A DNA stretch of 8,546 nucleotides from contig JAIDUY010000118.1 of NCBI GenBank assembly GCA_029059965.1, forward strand, positions 1-8,546, in the 5' to 3' direction. Below are positions 1 to 6,500 of the stretch, one piece after another; within the stretch, counting starts at the first letter, position 1, and the number at the start of each line of letters is the position of its first letter. Made by a program: the position numbers and the translations under genes. The notes under the pieces were generated by a model. It was not told where the DNA came from. It did no database searches and was given only the letters and a program-made list of their open reading frames with translations. The DNA comes from Muribaculaceae bacterium (GTDB lineage Bacteria; Bacteroidota; Bacteroidia; Bacteroidales; Muribaculaceae).

Positions 1-1
1 C

Positions 2-1375
2 GACGACACCGACAACGTGAACCGCACCTTCCCCCGCTACCGCGAGCTGCAGGACGAGTTCAACGCCATCGGCGACGTCGACCCTACCGAAGAGACCGCA
101 GTCTGGAAGCGCTTCCAGGAAGCACGCGAGCAGTACTCCGACAACCTCAAAATCAACAAAGAGCTACGCGACTACGACTTCAAGAAAAACCTCGCCGAGA
201 AGGAAGCCCTGCTGGCCGAGGCCAAGACCCTGACCATGGACGAGGATGTAATCGCCGCTTACCGCCGCCTGCAGGACCTGCACAACAAGTGGCGCCAGAT
301 CGGTCCGGTAGCCAAGGAGCTGCGCGACGAGATATGGAACAGCTTCCGTGAGGCTTCCGCCGAAATCAACAAGCGCTATCAGGCATTCTTCGAGGCCCGC
401 AAAGCCCGCGAGGCCGAGAACGAAGCCGCGAAGACTGCGCTGTGCGAGCGCCTCGACGCCATCGACTTCGAGGGTCTCAAGACCTTCAACGCCTGGGAGC
501 AGGCTACCGCGCAGATAATCGAGCTCCAGAAAGAGTGGCGCACCCTCGGCTTCGCCTCCAAGAAAATGAACCGCCAGCTCTTCGCCCGCTTCCGCGGCCG
601 TTGCGACGCCTTCTTCGCCGCCAAGGCCGAATTCTTCCGCAATACCCGCGACGAGCTCTCGCGCAACCTCGCCCACAAGCAGCAGCTTACCGACGAGGCC
701 GAAGCCCTCGCCACAAGCACCGACTGGAAAACGGCCACCGACCGCTTCGTCGAAATGCAGAAGGAATGGCGCACCATCGGCGCCGTGCCCAAGAAATACA
801 GCGACGCCCTGTGGAAACGCTTCACCACCGCCTGCGACGCCTTCTTCGAGAACAAGAAGAAAGCCGGCAGCGGCACACGTCAGGTCGAGAATGCCAACCT
901 CAAGGCCAAGCGTGAAGTCATCGGCCAGCTCTCGGCACTGATTACCGACGGCACCGAGCGCGCCGAGGCCATGGACAGCCTGCGCGCGCTGCAGACCCGT
1001 TGGAACGAAATCGGCCACGTGCCCTTCCGCGAGAAAGACAAGCTCTACACCGCCTACCGCGAGGCCGTCGACGCCGTACGCCGTCACTTCGACATGGCCG
1101 AGCGTGGTGTCCGCCGCGAGCGCTTCGCCGCCAACGTAGCCCGCCTCGAAGGCGACGGCGACAAACTCTTCCGCGAGCGCGAGCGCCTGCTGCGCACCGT
1201 CGAGAGCCGTCGTGCCGAGCTCCGCACCTACGAGAACAACCTCGGCTTCCTTAGCTCCCGATCCAAGAGCGGCGACTCGCTCGTACGCGACATGGAACGC
1301 CGCATCGAGCGTCTCAAGGCCGACATCGACGAGCTCCTCGAGAAAGTTAAAGTACTCGACGGCAAACTTGCCTGA
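2..1375 (+). CDS. DUF349 repeat protein, C-terminal 457 residues (5' end outside window)
   Basis: The frame is open from the first complete codon (base 2), so the GTG at 17 is unlikely to be the true start and the gene is cut by the window edge. The visible protein is charged, helical and repetitive. A W/F-x-x-I/L-G motif followed by a K/R-rich, aromatic-containing helix recurs at bases 59-73 (FNAIG), 290-304 (WRQIG), 536-550 (WRTLG), 767-781 (WRTIG) and 1001-1015 (WNEIG). The spacing is 77-82 residues, which is the pattern of tandem DUF349 domains. Residues encoded from about 1100 to 1370 are rich in E, R, L and K and look like a terminal coiled coil. DUF349 proteins of Bacteroidetes are usually around 600 residues, so perhaps a quarter is missing. 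The molecular function of the family is unknown. There is no signal peptide or membrane segment in the visible part, so a cytoplasmic location is inferred. Family assignment is fairly secure; the role is not. Confidence 0.85.
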   Translation, partial: DDTDNVNRTFPRYRELQDEFNAIGDVDPTEETAVWKRFQEAREQYSDNLKINKELRDYDFKKNLAEKEALLAEAKTLTMDEDVIAAYRRLQDLHNKWRQIGPVAKELRDEIWNSFREASAEINKRYQAFFEARKAREAENEAAKTALCERLDAIDFEGLKTFNAWEQATAQIIELQKEWRTLGFASKKMNRQLFARFRGRCDAFFAAKAEFFRNTRDELSRNLAHKQQLTDEAEALATSTDWKTATDRFVEMQKEWRTIGAVPKKYSDALWKRFTTACDAFFENKKKAGSGTRQVENANLKAKREVIGQLSALITDGTERAEAMDSLRALQTRWNEIGHVPFREKDKLYTAYREAVDAVRRHFDMAERGVRRERFAANVARLEGDGDKLFRERERLLRTVESRRAELRTYENNLGFLSSRSKSGDSLVRDMERRIERLKADIDELLEKVKVLDGKLA

Positions 1376-1387
1376 CTGTAAAACAAC

Positions 1388-1437
1388 TGTCGCCACGGCA
1401 ACGCCCCCGCTGCAGGGTGCGTTGCCGCGGTGCGACA
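1388..1437 (+). terminator. Strong compound hairpin after the DUF349 gene, possible terminator
   Basis: This is a nested inverted repeat in the 115-bp gap between two co-directional genes. The outer arms are TGTCGC (1388-1393) and GCGACA (1432-1437). The inner arms are CGGCAACGC (1396-1404) and GCGTTGCCG (1419-1427). A further CCC/GGG pair (1406-1408 / 1415-1417) closes a six-base GCTGCA loop. Only short internal loops separate the stems. A second small hairpin, GCGCC/GGCGC (1439-1443 / 1453-1457), follows at once. No T tract follows either one, so a classical intrinsic terminator is not proven. A structured 5' leader for the downstream transferase is the alternative. Confidence 0.5.
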
Positions 1438-1490
1438 AGCGCCACAACCGAGGGCGCCGACTCCTTAACGCTTCCCTCTCCGAGTTGTAA

Positions 1491-2885
1491 ATGACCGATA
1501 CCGAACGCACCACACGCCGGGGACAGTTCATCCCGCTGCTCTTCAACCTGGGCGGCATTGCCATCGTCAATCTGCTGTTCTGGCTCACCACATGTATATA
1601 CCCTCAGATGTGCGCCGACGCCACGTCGCTGCGCGAGCTGTGGCTGTGCGTCAACGTGAGCTTCATACCCGCAGCCGTGCTCGAATATCTGCGCGGCCAC
1701 GAGAGCCGCGCCATACGCATGGAGTACGTCATGCGCTCCACCCTCGTCGCCGTCGGTCTCCACGCCCTTGTTTTTCTGAGCCTCAACGCCTTCCTGCGAA
1801 TCACCGTCGTGCCTCCGAGGGCCTACGTCGCCTTCTACGCCATGCTGTGCGCCGGCATGATGCTGTTCTTCGTCAGCGGCAACTACGCCCTGAAGGCCTA
1901 CCGCCGCCGCGGCTTCAACTTCACGCGCGTGCTCATCATCGGCACCGGCCCTACCGCCATGCGCCTATACCGCGCTATGAAGGAAGACCCCGGCTTCGGC
2001 TACCAGGTACTCGGCTTCTTCGACGACGACCTTGACCCCGCCTTCGAGGGTAAATACCTCGGCTCGGTCGACCGTCTGGCCAAGTTCTGCGAGGGACGCG
2101 ACATAAGGCAGATATTCTTCACCCTGTCGGGCCACAACGAAGCCCTCGCCAGGGTCATCAAGATAGCCGACGACAACGTCATCGAGTTCTACTACGTTCC
2201 TCAGATACCGCACACCCTGTCGCGCGCTTTCGAGCTGCACAACATCGGCTCCATGCCCGTGCTGAGCATACGCCACAATCCGCTCAAATCGAGCCTGAAC
2301 CGTGCTGTCAAGCGCGTGTTCGACCTTGCCGTGTCCGGCACCTTCCTGCTGTTCTATCCGCTGATATACATCCCTGTGGCCATAGCCATCAAGATGAGTT
2401 CGCCCGGACCGGTCTACTTCCGTCAGGAGCGCACCGGCCTGCGCGGACGCTCATTCATGTGCCTCAAGTTCAGGACGATGCGCGTCAACTCCACCAGCGA
2501 CAGCGCCCAGGCCACGCAGAACGACCCCCGCAAGACGCGTCTGGGCGACTTCCTGCGCCGCACCTCCATCGACGAGCTGCCGCAGTTCATCAACGTCTGG
2601 AAAGGCGACATGTCCGTCGTCGGCCCGCGTCCGCACATGCTGCGCCACACCGAGGAGTACACCCGCCTGGTCGACCGCTACATGGTGCGCCATGCCGTCA
2701 AGCCCGGCATCACGGGCTGGGCGCAGGTAAACGGCTATCGAGGCATCACCGACGAGCTCTGGAAGATGGAGCGACGCGTCGAGTGCGACGTGTGGTACAT
2801 CGAGAACTGGACCCTGCTGCTGGACATCAAGATAATCTGCCGCACGGTCATCAACGCCATACAGGGCGACAAGAACGCATTCTGA
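1491..2885 (+). CDS. Polyprenyl glycosylphosphotransferase (WcaJ-like initiating sugar-phosphate transferase)
   Basis: This 464-residue inner-membrane enzyme, of usual length for the family, should move a sugar-1-phosphate from a UDP-sugar to undecaprenyl phosphate, the first step of exopolysaccharide, capsule or O-antigen synthesis. Four hydrophobic N-terminal segments (about 12-37, 49-67, 84-107, 111-134) are followed by a Rossmann/CoA-binding-like domain with VLIIGTGPTAMRLY at 147-160. The C-terminal bacterial sugar transferase domain starts near 271. It has a hydrophobic stretch with SSPGP (303-307) that fits the re-entrant helix, then KFRTM (326-330). DELPQ (361-365) carries the Asp-Glu pair that is catalytic in PglC-type enzymes. 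VGPRP (377-381) and PGITGWAQVNGYRG (405-418) follow. The ATG at 1491 comes directly after an in-frame TAA (1488-1490), with no Shine-Dalgarno site. No glycosyltransferase, flippase or Wzx/Wzy gene lies nearby, so it is an isolated initiating enzyme. The sugar (glucose, galactose or other) cannot be read from the sequence. Confidence 0.93.
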   Translation: MTDTERTTRRGQFIPLLFNLGGIAIVNLLFWLTTCIYPQMCADATSLRELWLCVNVSFIPAAVLEYLRGHESRAIRMEYVMRSTLVAVGLHALVFLSLNAFLRITVVPPRAYVAFYAMLCAGMMLFFVSGNYALKAYRRRGFNFTRVLIIGTGPTAMRLYRAMKEDPGFGYQVLGFFDDDLDPAFEGKYLGSVDRLAKFCEGRDIRQIFFTLSGHNEALARVIKIADDNVIEFYYVPQIPHTLSRAFELHNIGSMPVLSIRHNPLKSSLNRAVKRVFDLAVSGTFLLFYPLIYIPVAIAIKMSSPGPVYFRQERTGLRGRSFMCLKFRTMRVNSTSDSAQATQNDPRKTRLGDFLRRTSIDELPQFINVWKGDMSVVGPRPHMLRHTEEYTRLVDRYMVRHAVKPGITGWAQVNGYRGITDELWKMERRVECDVWYIENWTLLLDIKIICRTVINAIQGDKNAF

Positions 2886-2927
2886 GCACCGCAAGCGATG
2901 CTCTGAACTCCTCAAAAAATACACCAA

Positions 2928-5900
2928 GTGCTCACCATCTACAAAGCCTCGGCGGGTTCTGGCAAGACATTTACCCTCGCTTACGAATACATAAAGACGC
3001 TGCTCGGGATACGCAAGGCCGACGGCAGTTACTTCCTCAACAGCGACGCTACTCCCGGCTGCCGACGTCTGCGCGACCGTCATCGCGCCATCATGGCCAT
3101 TACATTCACCAACGCCGCAACGGCCGAGATGAAGTCGCGAATAATCAGCGAAATAAGCCGCCTTGCACATATCGCCGACAGTCCGGTCGACGGCGAGACG
3201 CCCTACGCCGCCATGCTTACGGCAGCCTACGGATGCGGTCGTACGGCCCTGCGCGAGGCCGCCGCGCTTGCCCTGCGCGAGCTCCTCGACGACTATTCCG
3301 GCTTCAATGTCAGCACCATAGACTCATTCTTCCAGACCGTGCTTCGCACTTTCTCGCGCGAAATCGACCATCAGGGCGACTACGAACTGGCCATCGACCG
3401 CATGGATGTCATCGTGCAGAGCCTCAGCCTCATGCTCGACGAGCTCAACTATGGCGACAGCAAGCGCCAGAAACGTCTGTTCGGCTGGGTGCGCTCCTAT
3501 ATGCTCAATCTTGTCGGCGAGGGCGGCAACTACAATATCTTCGATCGCGGCGGAAAGCTGTTGGGCTCTCTGGCAGGAAGCATGGACAAGTCCATGGACG
3601 AGAACTTCGTGACCCATTCGGCCGAACTGCGCCGCTATCTTGCAGACACGGGCGCCATTCCCGCCTTCGTCAAGGCTATGAACGCCAAGGTCGCGGCCCT
3701 TAAGACCGCACAGCAGGCTGCCGCCAAGGCTTTCCTGAGCGAAGTCGCCTCGGCAGACCTGAGTTCGGCCGACGTCAACAAGTCGGTGCGCGAGCGTGCA
3801 AATCTCTTTGCCGGCCGGCCCGGCGAGTTCTCCCCGAAAACCTTCGACCTGAAGGCCGTGAAGCTCCTTGCCTCGGACGGCATTCCGCTGACGGCCTCCG
3901 ACGTGCTGCTCAAGACTCCGCGCGAGTCGCTGGCCAAGAAATCGCCCGACAGAGTCGAGGCTATAGCCGAGGCCGCCAACAAAATGTTCCTCGCGGCCCT
4001 CGATGCCCGCAACCGCGGTTCCATCTTCCGCCGCGTCGGCGCCGCCGCCGTCGAGCTCGAGTTCATCGGCCTGGCCCTGCACTACCTCGAGACCTTCCTC
4101 AAGGAAAACAACACCATGCTCATCTCGGACACCGGCGAACTTCTTGGCCGCATCATATCCGATGCCGAGATGCCGTTCATCTACGAGCGCCTGGGACTGC
4201 GGCTGGAGAACCTTCTCATCGACGAGTTCCAGGATACGAGCCGCCTGCAGTGGCACAACCTGCGGCCGCTGGTGGCCAACTCGCTGGCCGGAGGCCACGA
4301 CAACCTCATTATCGGCGACGTCAAGCAGGCCATCTACCGTTTCCGCAACTCCGACCCGTCGCTGCTTGGCCGTACCGTGGCCGAGGAGGACTTCCCCGAC
4401 AGCCACCGCATGCGCGGCCACCTGCCGGCCGACAATACCAACCACCGCAGTGCCCCGGACATCGTCCGCTTCAACAACACCGTATTCGACACCATAGCCC
4501 GCCGCCTGAATCTGCCGGGCTACGAGACCGTGGCGCAGACACCATCGCCGCGGCTGCAGGATATCGGTGCATACATCACCGTCGAGATAGGCAAGAAATG
4601 CCGCGACAAGGCTGCCGTATACGAGAGCCTCGCCGAGAGCATTCGGCGCCAGCACGCCGCCGGCTACCGCTGGCGCGACATCCTGGTGCTGGTGCGCCGA
4701 CGCGTCGAGGGCACCGACCTTATCGGCTATTTCCTCGAGCACCATCCAGACATCAGGCTGCTCAGCAACGAGGCCTTGCTGCTGAGCAACTCGCCTGCCG
4801 TCCGCACCATCATGAGCATGCTCGCCCTGGTGGAACGCTCCTACAGCGCCGACGTCGAGAACATGGATGACGGTGTGCGCTATGCCTCGCGCGACGATAT
4901 CGCCGACTTCAACAACCGTTTCAGCTACCACTGCAGCCTCGGCCTCGACGCCGCCGCGGCCATCGAGGCCGCCCTCGCCGAGGGCGCCGACGGCGATTCC
5001 CTGCGCCGAAGCGTGCGCGAAATCCGCGCCGAGAATCCCGCCAACCTCGTGGCCCTCATCGAGGCCATCATCCACTACAAGCTTACCGACAGCGAGCGCC
5101 GCGGACAACACGCCTATATCGCAGCACTCCAGGACCTTGCCATGGACCACGTACAGGGTGCCGACACTTCGGTGGGCGCCTTCATCGACGCCTACGCCCG
5201 CAACGCACGTCGGTGGGCCATACAGGCATCCTCCGACCTCGACGCCGTCGAAATCATGACCATCCACACCTCCAAGGGCCTTGAACGCGCCTGCGTGCAT
5301 ATTCCCCTTGCCGACTGGACCGTGGAGCGCTCCAACGAAATATGGATACCCCTGGCGGGATTCCCCGGAGTCGACCCCGCCATCGTGCCTCCGATGGTTC
5401 GCGTGGAGGTCGGCACCGACGACCCCCTTGCCGACAGCCGCTATGCCCCGACGAAGGAGATTGCCGACTTCTGCCGGGTCAACAAGGCCGCCGAACTGCT
5501 CGACAGCATCAACATGAGCTATGTTGCTTTCACGCGTGCCGCCCGCGAGCTGTGTGTACACGGAGCCACGGGCCACTTCGGCTCGGTGCTCCTCGACGCC
5601 CTGACGACGCCCGGCACAGACAGTGCGCTGACTATCGACACGGCTTCGCGCATGGCCAAGGACGAGGAGGGCGGCTTCAGTCTGACCATAGGCGAGCCGA
5701 CGCGGCCCGTCAAGCCCGCCGGACCCTCGACAGCCGAGACTGCGGCTCCCTACAAGGTCGTCTACCGTAACGACGCCCGCGAGCTGATAAGCATCGATGA
5801 TATCCTGAGCGACGACATCGTCACGGGCAACGAGTGCCCCGTCGAGATTACCGATGCCTGCGACGGCACCCCCGAGATGCGCATCGCCGCCCGACGCGGC

Positions 5901-6323
5901 AACGACATGCACGCCATACTCGCATCCATGGACACGGCCGACGACCTCGATGCCGCCATAGAGCGCCGTGCCGTGCGCGGCAGCATCAGTGCCGACGAGG
6001 CCGCCGGATACCGCTCCGAGCTGATGCAGGCTTTCCGCGAAGGCGGCGAGAAAGTTGCGTCATGGTTCAGTCCGGAAGCTGAGGTCTACGCCGAGCGCTC
6101 CATCTACAGTCCCGACATCGACGAGACTTTCCGTCCCGACCGTGTGGTGCGTCTCGCCGACGGCAGCATCGAGGTGATAGACTATAAATTCACCACCGAG
6201 CCGCGCGCCGCCCATCGCCGTCAGGTACGGGAGTACGCCGCGCTCATCTCCGGTCTCGAGCAAAGCCCCGCCCGCGCCTACCTCTGGTACCCTCTGCTCA
6301 ACCGCATCATCGAAGTGAAGTGA
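2928..6323 (+). CDS. UvrD/RecB-type helicase with C-terminal RecB-like nuclease domain (AddA/RecB-like)
   Basis: This 1131-residue superfamily 1A DNA helicase-nuclease is probably the AddA/RecB-like subunit that processes double-strand ends for recombination. Helicase motifs appear in order: Walker A ASAGSGKTF (7-15, K13); Ia AITFTNAATAEM (57-68); Ic FNVSTIDSFF (126-135); II LLIDEFQDTS (429-438, D432-E433); III IIGDVKQAIYRFR (461-473); IV NHRS (505-508); V VEIMTIHTSKGLE (774-786); VI YVAFTRAARE (865-874). The C-terminal nuclease shows H995 in GNDMHAIL, D1071 in FRPDR, IDYK (D1085, K1087) and QVREY (Q1099, Y1103), all expected RecB-family catalytic positions, so both activities look intact. 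The start is GTG at 2928. An in-frame stop lies at 2904-2906 and no ATG lies between, so the protein begins seven residues before the GKT loop region and has no separate N-terminal Q motif. It lies 42 bp after the transferase gene without an obvious terminator, so co-transcription is possible. The AddB-like partner expected for this family is not in the window. Confidence 0.92.
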   Translation: MLTIYKASAGSGKTFTLAYEYIKTLLGIRKADGSYFLNSDATPGCRRLRDRHRAIMAITFTNAATAEMKSRIISEISRLAHIADSPVDGETPYAAMLTAAYGCGRTALREAAALALRELLDDYSGFNVSTIDSFFQTVLRTFSREIDHQGDYELAIDRMDVIVQSLSLMLDELNYGDSKRQKRLFGWVRSYMLNLVGEGGNYNIFDRGGKLLGSLAGSMDKSMDENFVTHSAELRRYLADTGAIPAFVKAMNAKVAALKTAQQAAAKAFLSEVASADLSSADVNKSVRERANLFAGRPGEFSPKTFDLKAVKLLASDGIPLTASDVLLKTPRESLAKKSPDRVEAIAEAANKMFLAALDARNRGSIFRRVGAAAVELEFIGLALHYLETFLKENNTMLISDTGELLGRIISDAEMPFIYERLGLRLENLLIDEFQDTSRLQWHNLRPLVANSLAGGHDNLIIGDVKQAIYRFRNSDPSLLGRTVAEEDFPDSHRMRGHLPADNTNHRSAPDIVRFNNTVFDTIARRLNLPGYETVAQTPSPRLQDIGAYITVEIGKKCRDKAAVYESLAESIRRQHAAGYRWRDILVLVRRRVEGTDLIGYFLEHHPDIRLLSNEALLLSNSPAVRTIMSMLALVERSYSADVENMDDGVRYASRDDIADFNNRFSYHCSLGLDAAAAIEAALAEGADGDSLRRSVREIRAENPANLVALIEAIIHYKLTDSERRGQHAYIAALQDLAMDHVQGADTSVGAFIDAYARNARRWAIQASSDLDAVEIMTIHTSKGLERACVHIPLADWTVERSNEIWIPLAGFPGVDPAIVPPMVRVEVGTDDPLADSRYAPTKEIADFCRVNKAAELLDSINMSYVAFTRAARELCVHGATGHFGSVLLDALTTPGTDSALTIDTASRMAKDEEGGFSLTIGEPTRPVKPAGPSTAETAAPYKVVYRNDARELISIDDILSDDIVTGNECPVEITDACDGTPEMRIAARRGNDMHAILASMDTADDLDAAIERRAVRGSISADEAAGYRSELMQAFREGGEKVASWFSPEAEVYAERSIYSPDIDETFRPDRVVRLADGSIEVIDYKFTTEPRAAHRRQVREYAALISGLEQSPARAYLWYPLLNRIIEVK

Positions 6324-6409
6324 CCGGTTTTTCGCAATGAAACGATACCGCAATCCTTTTCTGAGGGGGCTGTTGCGGCGAGAATGATATGAAAGAAGGG
6401 CCGTTCCCG

Positions 6410-6466
6410 GGTTGTGAACTGCACCCCAAAAGTTAGACAAAAACTTTTGGGGTGCAGTTCAGGTTG
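6410..6466. repeat. GGTTG direct repeats bracketing the palindrome (putative target-site duplication)
   Basis: GGTTG at 6410-6414 is repeated at 6462-6466, exactly abutting the two ends of the 20-bp inverted arms. Deleting the 47-bp palindrome and one GGTTG copy joins 6396-6414 to 6467-6479. That gives an uninterrupted terminator hairpin with a 13-bp stem and a GGGTTG loop. The repeat is only five bases, so chance is not excluded, but its placement at both ends is what an insertion predicts. Confidence 0.5.
6415..6461. mobile_element. 47-bp palindrome resembling paired IS150-group (IS3 family) ends, MITE-like remnant
   Basis: Two perfect 20-bp inverted arms, TGAACTGCACCCCAAAAGTT (6415-6434) and its exact complement (6442-6461), are separated by seven bases, AGACAAA. 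The element starts with TG and ends with CA. The left arm followed by AGACA resembles the terminal inverted repeats of IS150-group IS3 elements; that likeness is from memory, not from a search. GGTTG occurs immediately on both sides (6410-6414 and 6462-6466), as a 5-bp target duplication would. There is no transposase gene, so this would be a minimal non-autonomous or internally deleted copy. A purely structural terminator extension is the alternative. Confidence 0.5.
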
Positions 6467-6500
6467 GGGGACGGCCCTTTGTGTTTGGTCGTGAGGGAGA

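Larger units (their letters stand above)
6396..6479. terminator. Bidirectional intrinsic terminator between convergent genes
   Basis: The arms AAGGGCCGTTCCC (6396-6408) and GGGGACGGCCCTT (6467-6479) pair over 13 bp, with a single T-G wobble at 6405/6470. On the plus strand the stem runs into TTTGTGTTT; on the minus strand it runs into TTCTTTCATAT. It can therefore end transcription of both the helicase gene and the convergent secreted-protein gene. Between the arms lie a second palindrome (6415-6461) and its flanking repeats, which lengthen the hairpin and leave an internal loop of GGGTTG opposite GGTTG. Confidence 0.8.

Noticed and set aside
17..19. GTG as the true start of the DUF349 gene
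   Set aside because: The frame is open upstream to the window edge, and the visible first repeat is already incomplete there, so the gene is truncated by the window.
164..1591. 475-codon open frame on the minus strand antisense to the DUF349 gene
   Set aside because: It has a repetitive G/V/A/L/E composition mirroring the DUF349 repeats and runs across an intergenic hairpin into the next gene. It is a shadow of GC-rich coding DNA.
2884..2903. GAGCA/TGCTC hairpin after the transferase gene as a terminator
   Set aside because: The stem is only five base pairs with a ten-base loop and has no T tract; it is too weak to support.
2459..3703. 414-codon plus-strand frame spanning the transferase/helicase junction
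   Set aside because: It is out of frame with two well-supported genes, very rich in R, H, P and Q, and has no motif. It is a frame-shifted shadow.
3324..5912. 862-codon open frame on the minus strand antisense to the helicase
   Set aside because: It overlaps a gene with a complete, ordered set of helicase and nuclease motifs. Its product is rich in V, G, A and H with no recognisable domain, as expected from the complement of GC-rich codons.
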